Counted from the stretch's first letter, positions 44,986-58,500 are shown. The stretch: DNA of 64,000 nucleotides from Hyalella azteca (GCF_000764305.2 NW_025946712.1:87126-151125); one strand, 5' to 3'. Numbers and translations: made by a program. Notes: a model not told the origin generated them from the letters alone.

Positions 44986-45272
44986 GGAAAAGAGCTTCAT
45001 GAACCCACTTCAGAAAATAGCAAGATGAGCAATTTTATGGCAAAATTGTACAATTTGGTTTTTTAAAATTGAATTGGCAGGTAATGTACAAAAAATACTG
45101 ATAAATAGTTAATTGTGGCCGGTTTTGGCCTTTTTGTAAGCAGATTTGGCCGTTTCCATAAGCTTCCATCAGGCAATCCTCTGATTCAACATTGTTTCAA
45201 GAGAACTACTACAGACAGAAATTTCCCTCACGTCCCCTGTTATTTGGTGGCTGCTGAGCGCTCTGCGGTGAC

Positions 45273-45352
45273 TTATAATAATAATAATAGCGGTTTCAGT
45301 ATTTAGTAGGCCGTAGGCCTGTCGCCGATTCTTAATTAACATCGCAGAACAT
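45273..45352 (-). mobile_element. SINE 3' tail, reversed
   Basis: The minus strand reads GTTCTGCGATGTTAA, then AAGAATCGGCGACAGGCC and an ATT-repeat tail, matching 14692-14770 of the SINE in UGT-C. It is immediately followed on the plus strand by the SINE head. Confidence 0.8.
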
Positions 45353-45366
45353 TCGTGCAGTGGTTA

Positions 45367-45421
45367 CGGCAGGGTGGCCCAGTGGTTCCAGTCTGAGTAC
45401 CATGAGTGGCGCAGAGAGGCG
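45367..45421 (+). mobile_element. SINE 5' head (A-box region) only
   Basis: GGCAGGGTGGCCCAGTGG through GGCGCAGAGAGGCG matches the start of the SINE at 14513, including the A box TGGCCCAGTGG. The B box is missing, because the match ends before it. Together with the reversed tail next to it this is a split and inverted SINE copy. Confidence 0.8.
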
Positions 45422-45656
45422 CTTGGTCCATGTTTAAATTAGGCGCTCCCAAATAAGACTGATTGTTAATTGAGAATCAAGAAAGTGAGAAATATTGGCA
45501 GAACGAAGAGATTACAGTATAAAAAAGGTTTGGATTACCATTAATTGACAAGTAATTAACGAGTCGGAGGTCTAACAAAAACTACAGGCCTTCTCAACAG
45601 TCCCAATTTTTAAGCTTTGAAGAAATAATTTTTTTAAGCTAAGAAATGATCAGCCC

Positions 45657-45812
45657 GTGACCTGGTGCTCGTGACCTGGTGCTCGTGACCCGGGGCTCGT
45701 GACCCGGTGCTCGTGACCCGGTGCTCGTGACCCGGGGCTCGTGACCCGGTGCTCGTGACCCGGTGCTCGTGACCCGGTGCTCGTGACCCGGTGCTCGTGA
45801 CCCGGTGCTCGT
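45657..45812. repeat. 14-bp minisatellite, 11 copies
   Basis: The unit is GTGACCCGGTGCTC with a few C/T and T/G variants. It is GC-rich in an AT-rich setting. Because 14 is not a multiple of three, the open frames through it on the minus strand are by-products. Confidence 0.95.
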
Positions 45813-46536
45813 AAATATAAAGAAATAATATAAATCTTCCCTGCAGAGCGGAATTCTGCGGGTTCATGTGTGAAAACTTTTTCTGTAAAATTTGCGCAAT
45901 TTTTCACGAATAGAAGTAAGGGAGTTCCTCAAAATTATCGCATGCTAACTTGCTCCCAAACTTACTCTCAATATTTGCGGACTTGGTATATTATTTCAAA
46001 ATGATAATGGCAAAACGTCAACCTGAGGGGTAATTCATGTATATTATTTTTCAGGGTTTATCCTAAAGTTGGCGTGTGGTATTAAATACATCCCCAAAAT
46101 ATTAAACAAAAACTAGTCAACACTATTACTCTTGAAAGTAATCAAGAGCCAAGATTTATGCAAGACGAAAAATTGCATTGCAATACATTTTGTACATAAT
46201 TTTTATAAGTTGAGTTGGTGCGTTCAACTTCGTGAAACCCGCGAAACGCTTCCAACCTCTTTCTCTGTGGGAATTCCCTTGACAGGTAGAGAAATAATAA
46301 AAGCCCTACTTGTCATATATATAAGGAATGCGTTCAGCAGAGACAAATAAAAATATAAAAAATACAGTAAAAATTTAAATTTACCGTATGTGAAAACAAA
46401 TTTTATTAAACCTGAGCTCAATGGATTGAATTCGGAATGATTAAAAAATTCCCATCTCAGAGCGTACAGTTTCCCACAGCTACAACAACAAGAAACATGT
46501 CGGGTGGGCTTACGGCATTTTTCACCTAGAAAACGC

Positions 46537-46543
46537 TATAAAA
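46537..46543 (+). promoter_or_regulatory. TATA-like box upstream of bonus
   Basis: TATAAAA lies 55 bp before the ATG of bonus. With usual spacing it would start transcription near 46567 and give a very short leader. A more distant promoter or an upstream untranslated exon is equally possible. Confidence 0.25.
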
Positions 46544-46591
46544 AACGTTTGTTCCTTTCAATGTCAAAAGTTTAAATATGTTATTGTGATA

Positions 46592-49500
46592 ATGGCGGAA
46601 GCTTCTCTTAATTTTGAGCCTCTTACAACGCTTGAAACCCTGGTGTTAGACAAAACAGGTGCGCAAACTGACGAATATCAGCAGGATAATGGAGTGTATG
46701 AAAATGCAAATGAAACAACTCCGTCAAACGAAGCTAAAACCACTTCTGAATTTTCCCAGGACGGTATGCCTGAAGATCACGAGCGAGATAATGGATTTCC
46801 TAATAGCAGTTTAGATGAAAATGATTTCCACTTGCCTCTTTCTGATGCTGATACCAGCATGAACGATCTTCCGTTTCCCGATACATCAGACGATCCCATT
46901 GCTGCGAGAAATGAAATGGATGAAAACCATCAACTTGAAGATGCATCTGAAGAAACAGAAGAATTTTCACTAAGACTTAGAGATGATTCAGAGCTTGAAG
47001 ACAGAGGAGATGAAGAAATAGATGAAAATAATGTCAGAGATGATTCAAATGACGAAAAATTCATGAACACTCTTCCTGAAGAATGCAATGAGAGTGAAGT
47101 TTTGGAAAATGATCTTCAAAATAATCTAGAACTTCAATATGATGATACAAATTTGAATGTAGGTAACAATGTTGAATCAGAGCTGAAAGACTCTGATTCT
47201 GAAACTGCCAACTTGACAATTGATGACCACACTGATGGTGTTTTACAAAAATGTACCCTAGAAAACAATAATAAAACATTTGGTCAGTCTAATAGCATTA
47301 TTACTAGTCTTGAAACAATAAATGATAGTTCAAATTTATTGTTTGCTACTTCAAATTTAGAATCAACTGAGCCTGAGATGGCCAATCTGGATTCAAATAT
47401 TTCACCGAAGCAAAGTTTCCCAGTAGAAGAAAATGTTTACAATCATTCAGAATCCAGTTCCAATCATCTGGATGACAATCTTGGTATGGATATTATTGAA
47501 AATATTGATGATGCTCTGAAGATTGAACATAGTGCAGGCAAGGAAGAAAATCTTAATAGTGAAACATTTTCCATTTCAAATGGCTATGATGAAATGAATC
47601 ATGAAGTTGTTGATGGACCTTATGTGTCCAGAGTTGACAAATGCGGTTCTAGAGATGAATCTTCTGAGCAGCATGAATCACCACCTACAAATGCTGATAT
47701 TGATAACTCAATGCCTCATGATGCAACTGATAGCCTAATATTGCCAAGTGAAGTTCCATCTCAACTAAATATTGAAGAAGCAAGCACAATGGATGAAGCT
47801 ATGGAGACAGATTTTCAAGTTTCAGCATCTGGTCAAACTGTCGAAGATGAGCATGAGAGCAACACTGCTAGTGAAAGTCCACCCCTACCTGCACCTTCAT
47901 CAGGAGCTGCCCCTGCTGCGGTTACTCCACCAATTGTTCCTACTTCATCATCAAATGGATCGGAGTATCCTGAAGGAACTATCAATGGTGATTGCAGCAG
48001 TGGTGAGAGTAGCAATGGTGAAGGCAAAGTTACAGTTGGACAAGGGGATGTGGGAGTCTCGGAGTTCAACTGGGAGGTTGTGAAGTGCGTTTACTGCAAT
48101 GCACTTGTTCTCGATCAAGAGCCAAAGCTACTTCCTTGCCTGCACTCAGCTTGCAACAAGTGTGTTGGCCATGAAGCCATGCAGCCTGCAATGAAAGATG
48201 ATGACATTTTACCAAGTAAGATCTGTATTCTTGAATATTATCAATCAGTTATATATAAATTAAGCATTAAATAATTATGAACATGTATGTGGGAATCAAT
48301 TGCCTTGAAGAAGTTACATGCAAATTGATCATTTGCAAAATTAAATTGCAATTTTTTATTTATTTATTTTATGTTAGGTTTGCAATATCTCAATATTTTT
48401 CCAAGTAAGAATGAGATTTCAGGGCTTCAGGCACAAGTAAAATCCCCACATGTAAAGTATTGTGCCACCCAAAACAAAGCCACACACAAACTTCAACTAA
48501 TATATTTATATACATTTCTCATTTCTTGACCATACACAATCCAGTGTGTTGTTATGAAACTGTGAAAAAAATGGACTTCCCGCAAAAGAAATTTCATTTT
48601 TTTTTTCGTAACTGATGACATTAGTTGCCATCTCTTTTTATTTGAATAATTTAAGTTACAGCTTTTCCATACCTGCATAGTGCAATGCATTTAAATACTT
48701 TTCCCCATTTTACAACATATCAGTGGTCTGGGGTTAGGGGTCATGCTTTCAAAAAAGCAAACAGTTGTAATTCCATCAGTCAATCACAGGCCATGTTCTA
48801 AAACCACCAATGACCTGCAAAAAATCAGCCTCTATATGTGCATGGGCTGCTGAGTGTAACTCTAGCAAGTTTTTAAAGAATGGACCCTGGCATTTATAAC
48901 ATCTTTGTTCTTAGGAAAAGTTTTGATTATTGACTTGAGCTTGCAATCCTGGAGAGCAAGATTGGTGATGCGCACTGATATAGATATAAACACTTTCTTT
49001 TTTTTAATACGAATTCTTTCTTTAAATAATATGTATGTAGTTGTTCTCACAGTTCTTAATTTTTAGATTCTCAATTACTGCTAACTTTGTGCTGATATGG
49101 ATGTGTTGGGCAAAAAAAATGAGTTTTTCATTATTCATGTCAAAGGTTTCATAGAAAGACTAGCATAAAACAGCAGAATTGTTTAAAAAATTTTGAAAGC
49201 AAATTTTTCTTCTGTTTCTGTATCAAATACTGATTTTTTCTTGGCTGATTAACACATTGAGTGCAGTATGACCCTCCAGTGGGCTGTACTACCAGTATGA
49301 AATGTGCCGAGTACAACATAGCCACACTTAACAAGTTTAAAGATATATTAGGCAGGATTGCCTAAATGGCTTATAAAAAAAGACTTGCCTGTGGGCTGAT
49401 GTGAATAGGAGCACTCACAAATTGGCCAATAAGCGATATAGAACTGGATAGCATAATCTTATCTATTTTTATATAATCTTCATTTATACGCAGATTAATT

Positions 49501-52500
49501 AAATCTTTTTGCCCAGTGGATCCTCTGCTGCACTGCCCTGTGTGCAAGAAAGGCTTCACCCAGGAGAACATAATTGACAACATGTTCATCTGTGAGGCTG
49601 TTCCCGTCACTGGAGCATCGTCAGCTCAGGTCTACACATGCACCTCTTGCTCCGATGAGGCCCCGGGCAGCCTCTTCTGCATTGACTGCGCTGAGTGGCT
49701 CTGTGATGCCTGCCTACAGGTGATGCAATCTAGTCTTACTGAACCATTGTTAGTTAGCTTCCTACTATGAACTCTCTTGATAAACAAATTTGGGTATCAA
49801 CAACTGTTTTATCAAATGCATTATACTTTCTGATCAAATAGCCAGCATGTATAAATTTGACTAATGGAAAGTTGTTTCATGTTGTTGTTGTTGTTGACCC
49901 TCCCCGCCTCGCTTCATGGCGCGAGGCGGGGCCTAGACCCAGTTCTGGGGCCAGCCAAGTCGGTCGCCCCAGAGACCAAGGACTACTACACACATTGTAA
50001 TACTATTGTATGAAACAATTATGGGCATATCATTTGTTGATGCCACTAAAACACCAGCATTTTCATAGTGTAGGCGATCGCCTCTGCTAGCAGAGGCTGG
50101 ACATAGGCTATGCATGTCCTGTGTGTAGTAGTCCTTGATAAAAATCAAAACCCTAAATTATCTTCATGAATTATGACACCTCAATTGTTATCTTATGATG
50201 ACATTTGTATTTCAGGCTAAACTGATCATTTCTTTGTTTGGTGAGGGGTAAATGTTGATTTAATAATAAGAAATAATGAATATTCAATATCAAGACCAAA
50301 AATACTTAACAATAACTATAATCTTTATTGAAGTGAATCCAAATATAGGTAGGTAGATATTAAAAGAGAATCCAAATTGAATTTGTCAGCTACTCAAATT
50401 CAATTTTGTGTAGCTCAACAAGAAGTACGTATACATACATTTGCTTGTAATATGAGGTGTGCTGATGCTTTGAGTCTCTTGAGTTTTTGTAATAATATCT
50501 TACAATTATGTATAATAATATATTACTATTATCTAGTGAATATAGTGTTTATTGACATCATGCTATAATAGGACATAGTTAAAAATAATCAGCTCCCAGG
50601 TGTATGTTAATTAATTGTTAATTTATACTACCGGCACAGAAGCTAAATATATTTATATGAAATGCATTAGTGCCCTGCAATACAAGTGCTCTGTTTTCGT
50701 TTCTATCTGGTTTCAATAATTGGTTTGAAGATCTTTAGCTCCACATAATCTTCCCTTGCATATATTCAACTCTTGCTTTAAATATCCATCCAACATTGTA
50801 ATGTTATCAGTGATAATTTCCATCTTTATATATTTGTTTTGGCTTAGGTTCCATGTATTCCAAATCAATCATTTTAAGAACAACTTCCCATTATTTGTGT
50901 CATCTGATCAAAATGTTATTGTAGTAACTTGGCATAATATATTAAGATGCCATATACCTAGAGTATACATACTGCAAGTGTTGCTGACTAAGCCCTTTGT
51001 CGTTTAATGTGTATATTATGTTTTATAGATGCCATGTTTGTGAAAAAAATTGAAACCCTGTTAGGACAGCCAAATGGAAAATTCAGGGATCCTTGTTGTT
51101 ATTCAATGTTAAATAATTAAATTAATTGATTAAATTAAATTGCTGAATATCTATGAAACAGATGAAACAGTTCATAACTTACGGTATTTTGTACTCTGCT
51201 TGTGCAGGCCCACAAGCGAGTGAAGGTAACCAAGGACCACAGTTTAAGGAGCAAAGAAGAGGTGGAGGAGGCTGATAATGTTGGAAAACTTGTGACAAAA
51301 TCAATTAACTGCACAGCTCATCCAAAGGTTTGTCTTTCATTGTTATGACCTCTCTTAGTACACTCTTTTTATTTACACAAATGCGCTCTGCTTTGTTGAC
51401 CCATGTTGACGCTGCCAATATTTGCTTGCTAAAAGAGCACACATATTATTTTTCACTGAATTGGATGTAATATTTAAGCCTTCTAGAGATATATCTTATA
51501 TTTAAGCCAAATAGATATAATCTTTTAGCTGTTAATAATCTTTCAATAATATAATCCTTTGGCTGTTAATAATCTTTCAATAATATAATCTTTTAGCTGG
51601 TAATAATATAATCTTTTAGCTCTTAATAATCTTTTCATAATATAGTCTTTTAGCTGTTTGTAGTATTTAGTGTCATAAAGTAAAGTACGTGTCCTGCCTC
51701 CAGGAGAAGCTGCACCTCTACTGCACCACCTGCGAGCAGCTCACATGCCGCGACTGCCAGCTCATGGAGCACCGTGAGCACAGGTCTTTAAATTTATAAT
51801 TTTAATATTTAATAATTTAGTTTAATAATTAAAGCATTCAGTTAAATGCCAATTTAACCCACTAACTCTCAAGCTAGATATATTTTCAATCATATTTCCT
51901 CTTTAAATTATTAAACAATTCTAAGATTTTGATAGTGGTAGATGTTATTTTAAACTTAGTTTCGTTCATCTGTAACAGTTGCGATCAATACTTCGAGAGA
52001 GTATTCATATACCTTGCTTGATCATGTTGAATTACTGACACGACAGTCTACGGTACTTTAAATTATCTGCAACTGCATGTCACATGCATTTGCACCCACT
52101 AGGGTATGCTTCTCTCATTCAAGATTTGTGATGGCTTGCTGATCTTGCATACAGCATCATCTCCATATCATTTACCGAGCCGTATTTGAAATCATCTCTG
52201 GAGTGAAAGCTAGTTATCTTCACTTTATTTTTGAAGAAAAAGATAGATATTTATTCATTTTATTTATCATAATATTATTATTAATATTTTCCTATCTTCC
52301 TAATGATATATCCTCTTAATTGCTGTTCAAGTCCATTCTACTGAAGCACAATTGATTCTATATTTTGATTGGTACACATTTTTTTGATGGCTTCATTATG
52401 GCTTCAAACATTTTATATCTGTTGGTTCATAATGACTTGCAATTGTGTCCAGGTACAAGTTTGCGGAGGAAATGGCCGGACAAACTAGAGACAAATTAAG

Positions 52501-55500
52501 GAAGCATTTGCGGGATATTCAAGTGAAGAGAAGCTACATAGAAAGTGCTAAAGAGTTGGTCGGCAAACGGCGCCGTCAAATCAACAAGAAGGAAGAAAGC
52601 GTCAGGACAGATATCAACAGACTTGTAGAAACGTGAGTGAAGAGTGACTTGCCACAGCGCCATCATTACCATTACCAACTATGGCTGCTTATGCTGCTGA
52701 AATCTTAATCATTTCATAGCAAGTGCTCTCTTCAATTGTGTTCTCAATTGTCAAATGTCTTTGCTTTTGGGTTGCAGTGAAATGTTTGATTTAATTTGCA
52801 AGAAAATGTTGACTATCCTTGTGTTTGTTCTGTTGAGATAACTGAAGAATTATAATGGATCGATCGTTAGTCATTCTGACGCGTGCTCAAATTTATTTTC
52901 TGATCAGCATTGGTACCTTGTTAGAAAAATCACCGTTAAACGATCTCCCCGGCGTTCTAGTGGCCGGCCGGCACGTGAAAAGAAACACCGTGTGACCGTT
53001 TTTATTTTAATTTAACACTGAAAACCCGTACAATATCTGAAAATAAAAACGGAGAAACCGTTTCTTTTCACTTGGCAGCAGGCAACTAGAACGCCGACGA
53101 GACCGTTTTTAGCGCATTTTCTCATTTATGAAAAAAATGCACTATTGTGCTCGCCATGTCCGTCTGTCCGTCCGTCTGTCTGTCCGTCCGTGACTTCACG
53201 TTTTCGTCGACGAGAAAATGCGCTCTCTGTCACTCACTGCAGTGAGTACCCACGGAGTTATATTTTTTTACAGTTTTTCTAGCAGTATAAACGAATTGTT
53301 GCGCAGGTTTGTGGAAATTATTCGTAACCGGGGCAATGCTCTCATCATGATGCTGTCGGAGGTGTGCAACAGCAAGCAGGAGCAGCTGGACAAGAAACAA
53401 GAAGTCCTGCAGCATCTTGGCGGCCAGGCTGACCATTGCACACAGGTCCTCAATACTGTGCTTGACACCAGCAGCGACACTGCGTTGCTCTACAGCAAAA
53501 AGTGAGTGAGACCATCAAGGCAGTAGAATTTTTTTTCATAATGACTGTTATACACTATAAAATACTGAGCAGGGAGAAGGGCTGTCTGATGCGATTGTCA
53601 ATTCGTGAATATGAACATTTCACCTTGAGGCGGCTCTATATACAACCTTTCATAACTTTGTTTGTCCTGAAATCCCGAAATTTTCAATAATCGAAGCTCA
53701 CAGTAGTAAACCTGGCCAATTTTCAAGCTAATAAAATAGTAGAATAACATTTAGGCATAACTTCTAAAATACTTACCGGTATATCTGTGACGTTGATTGC
53801 CCAGAAATACACGGTGTATTATGGTCATGGTCGTATCATGGGCTCATGGCTACTTGTTTATTAATTTATCTTGAGTTTGCAGGCTCCTGATGGAACAAGT
53901 ACTGAAAGTTGATAAAGATTCTCCTGATCGACATCTTTTTGATCGCTTCCGCGCCAAGCTCAACTCGAGCGATGAAATTTCTCTGCGCATCTCCAGCGAA
54001 TCTCGTGGACTGGGGAAAGGTACGATCACTTGGAGCACATGAAATTCACTGTCTCCTATATTTTACGTTGTTGTTTTTCAATTTATACGGGAGAAATTTT
54101 CAGGAACAATTTGAATGTCGCTATTGATTTGCGATAGGTTTACAACATTACTCAGACAAGGACGTTATTTATTTTTTAGAAGTGTGTTAAATGCGTCATT
54201 GGAATTCATCATTGTTCTCTACTGAGATGATGTTGTAATGTTAAAATAATCTTTCTGCTACTCTTTTTTTCAGTCCTTGCCGGTAAAATGTTTTTCTGTA
54301 GAATTTCAGCTTCTCTCTGGTAAATTTTTGTCTTTGCTCTTTGGTCTTGTAGCTCAGTTTGATTGCTTTAAGACAAAGGTTGTAAAAATCTGGGTGTGGG
54401 CTAAATATTGTGTAGAAAAATGGAAAAAAGCACAGTATATACCGAGAATATCACTAAACAAAGGATCAATGTGTAAGCTCTGTGCTGAAATGTGATTTAA
54501 ATGTTTTCAGAGCGTTTGCATCTTAATTTCAATCGTTCATGAAGGTTTTCAAAGGCTTGTGAGTTACTCACCTGCTATTATATGTTCGGTGCAAAGTTAG
54601 AGACAGCTTAAAAATTTGGGGACCTGCTCTGACGGTAGGAACGTCCTTAATAGCCTTAATAGCAAACCAAGACCTCCTCCAAATCTGTCTGCATTTGGGT
54701 TTGGTCCGTGACGCCTTTGGATTTGGCATTCATGATAAATAGGCAAGCAGTTTTCATCTTGCGTGATCATCCGGCCGGCTTTTCAAGCAGTGTACATTTA
54801 CTCAAAATGAAGCTGTATCTCGTATAGTGTTACCTCATCTGGCCGATATGTAGTTCATTGGCAAAAATGTATTATTTGAGAGACAAATCCGCGCGTTGGC
54901 TTTGAAACTCTCATTATTTAGTAATTAAATTGGGTGTGCCTTGTTTTTGTCAGTTGGTTAGAGGAAAAAAAATCCTTTTTTTTTGAGAAATTGAATCACA
55001 TTTTTGTCATCTACAATACTCACTGGAGGATTTTTGTGCAGCTCTGAAGGATGTTGGCTACTTGTTGGTGGACAATAAGATTTATCCTCCAAGTTCCAGC
55101 AGCGACTCGTCAGCCACTTCCAGCTCCTCTACAACCACGGTTACGACGTCGACCTCATCCAGTACCTCCACCACGTCCACCACGTCTGCTTCCTCCACCG
55201 CCTCGTGTTCAGCCTCCACTAATTCATCAGCTGCTGGCGATTCTTCTGTAGCTGCCAACAACAACGGCAGCTCTGTGTCCTCCTGCCTCAATGCAAGCAG
55301 CAACAATACCGGACAAATGATGAACAACGCCAATAATATTTCAGTAAACAATAACCTGAGCTCCTGTATGAACAGCGGCAAAAACGGTGTTGCGGGCACA
55401 GGTGTTCTAAGTAGTTGTGCGGGCAACATTACGGCCAGTTTGCTTCCCTCATGTAGCAAGACAAGCGCCTTGTCATGCCAACAGTCTACTGTAGACCCCA

Positions 55501-58500
55501 CTTGTTCCTCCATGCCCATCAACCAGCAACTTATTCAACAGCAGCAGCAGCATGGCATGCACAGCGGCTTGCAAGCACCGATCGCAGGACCGACTATGAT
55601 GTACAACCCTCCTCAGCCTCCTGCCCTCACTCCCATGCATTCACACGTGCAGCAGCAACAGCAGCAGCATCTCATGCAGGTCATACTGCTTATTAATTAA
55701 GAGCATTTCCTCATTATTTTTATTGTCTCTTAGAATGTACCTCCACTTAATGAGATAATTTAACCTGTTATATAGATTTAAAACATTCAGATCCTCCTTA
55801 TTTTTCTTGGCTATGCATATTGACCTCGACTTGATATATTTACTTATTCTTTAATTTCAAACTCTTAAGATCCTCCAGCTCATAACCATTTCTAATGCTA
55901 ATTATTTATACTGCAGGGAGTCGTTGGCTCTGGACCTCCTGCCATGCATTCAAAGTACGCAAATTACGGACACGGCGCTAGCAATCCTCCTGGCCTGGTG
56001 CGGATCCAGCCAAAGCCTGGGGCAGGGATGCCCCCATCGGGCGGTCTGGGAACGTCACACCCCCATCAGCAGCAGCAACAACAGCAGCACAGCACTCCCC
56101 CGCCGTACCATCGCATGCCTCCTCACTTGCCTGCTCCGAATCGTGCGTCCTCCGATGTTGCCCCTTCAGTCTCGTCGTCCACTCATCCCATCGGTTTAGA
56201 TTCAAGGTCAGTCAATTGTGGCTACATCGCCAAACAGTAAAATTTTGTTAAGATTTTGGGCTCTTTGATTAACTTTACACTATGCGTGTAACAAACAGTT
56301 CACAAGGAACCCTAGTCTAACTGAAGCGTCAACCGACTCAATGCCTACAAACTTGACTAATAAACAAATAGCTTTCCAAATTGTGCATCAACTTGAAAAA
56401 TTGTCATATTCCCAGATTACATCTGTACTGATTTCCATGCAAGTAACTCAAAGCAGCCCTGGCACCTGCTCTGAATGTAATCTCGTCGCAACTTAATCGA
56501 ATATAAGTGTTCATGAGTTGTTGGAGTGGCAACTAGAAAACATTACAAAGCTTGTGACCTTTGAAGCAAACGATGTCATATACATTATTGCATTAATCTA
56601 GAAACTAGATGTTGGAGTCACTGAAATCAGAGTTTGAACCTTTCCGTTGAACTCGATAATTTTTATGTTGTCCCAATCCTTAACGTCCATCTTCAGTTTA
56701 AACACAAGTATAAGGAGTGCCTGAACCTTCTGTTTCACAACTCAAGTCGCGTCCATTTACTCAGCATGTCTCATTTTGTGTCTTAATTCTCACTCTGCAT
56801 TTTTGACTTGCTCGTGTGACCTCACAACGTGAGGCAGAATGCAAGGTGCAAAGTCTTGAATAATGAACCAATGGAAATTTCTGTGGGTTCAGTTGAATAT
56901 CTTTAGGCATTACTGTACATATACCTTGGTGCTTCAGATCAAAACCTAGATATCTTCCCCAATTTCTCCACGTTTAAAAGAACAGGCGATTGTGAGATTT
57001 GAACTTACTTCCATGTGTTAGACCAAAAAGAGAAAACGATAGACGTTCCAGAATCACCTATGACCATTGTTAATCTTATTGCTAACTCATTTGATTATTG
57101 AAACCTAGTGAGCTTTTTTATATATTAAGTATAACGTGTATATGTTGTTACATTTGATTTAACGGATTCTAGTATTAATTTTTCTAGGATTAAAGGCTGT
57201 TTCTTGGATTAATTTTGATTTTTCATCAACTCAAAATCAATTGCGAATCGAACTTGGATTATTGTGTCACTCGTGTGGTGTTCAACTTTTGTGGGTGCTA
57301 TAAATTTCAGTAAAATATTTTTTTGACAACTTGCTGCTTTTGCAGCCACCTCAGAGGACTGCTGGCGCCTGGAGGCTCCTACAAGTCCAACTACAACTCC
57401 CACCTTGCCCGCATGCAGCAACTGCAGCAGCAGCATCAACAGCAACACCAACAGCAGCAACACCAACAGCAGCAACACCAACATATGCAGCAGCAGCATC
57501 ATATGCAACAACAACAGCAGCAGCATCAACATCACCAGCAACAACACCATCAGCAGCAGCAGCAGCAACAACAGCAGCAGCGACGATTAAATGCTGCTGC
57601 TTACAGCGCCTGCAACCAGGCAGCGGCGGCGGCAGCGGCGGTGATGGCCGCCGCAAGCGCCTCCATGACCCCCGCCATGGCCGCCGCCGCCGCAGCTGGG
57701 GCTGCACCAGCGCCCCCCAACTTGAGCCTGATGGCGGGGCAGCTTCCAGGAGCGTCAGGCATCAGCATCACTCCCCTGCCGCCCCCACAACAGCAGCCCA
57801 AAGTTACCGCCTTGGTGGGCAGTGTTGGCATTCTCAGGAACTCTCTAACTAAGGACTGCTCGGGATATCCTCAGCAGCTGAGACCTCAACAAGCGTCACC
57901 TCACAGCAGCAGCACTACGCACGGTCCTGCAGTTCCACATCAACAACAACCTCAGCAACAACTGCAACAACAACAGCAGCAGCAACAGTATGGCGTTAAC
58001 GTCAAGAAAGAGCGCAGCAGTCCCTCCCCTTCGTCGTGGCACACGCCCCACGCGCCTGACGTGAAGCCCATGGTCTCCATATCATCGCAAGCATTCGACA
58101 ACTCCTTCAAGATTATGCTCACCTCGAACAAGACGGCCCCGCTCGTCCCCAGCGCCCCGACCAGTCAGCCTGGGGCGGGGGGAGTCTCTTCCTCATCGGC
58201 ACAGTCCAACCTGCCTTCTCTCACTAAACTCTTCAGACAAATCCTGCCTAAAGTGCCCGCCGACCTCAAAGACTCCAGCGCCGTGAGTTCCTCTCTAGCA
58301 ATTTGAATGCAAATACTATCTTCTATGTTCCAGTTTCATTAGTGTTGGTGTTTCTGATCTATATGAATTGAAGGTTCAGCGGCATCAGTGTTGAAGATGA
58401 AGTTTCATCAGTGTTGCTACTTCAATTGCATCCGTGTTGATGCTTCCGCTTTTTCAATGCTGCTGTTTTAGTTATATCTGTGTTGATGCTTCAGTTTCAT

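Larger units (their letters stand above)
40245..46591. other. Intergenic region between 4E-BP and bonus
   Basis: After the 4E-BP 3' UTR this interval is mostly repeats: a Tc1-like element with a LINE inside it, a fold-back element, a tandem duplication at 43765-43965, two minisatellites, a MITE and a split SINE. No host gene is recognisable. The last 500 bp (46090-46591) are unique and should include the bonus promoter. Confidence 0.6.

Noticed and set aside
45634..45907. Minus-strand repetitive open frames
   Set aside because: They are translations of the 14-bp minisatellite.
46586..46591. GTG start of the bonus frame
   Set aside because: Not a normal eukaryotic start. The ATG six bases further on is in frame and sits in a good context.
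57209..57831. Long minus-strand and alternative-frame open frames over bonus exon 10
   Set aside because: They are shadows of the CAG/CAT and GCN repeats in the real coding frame.
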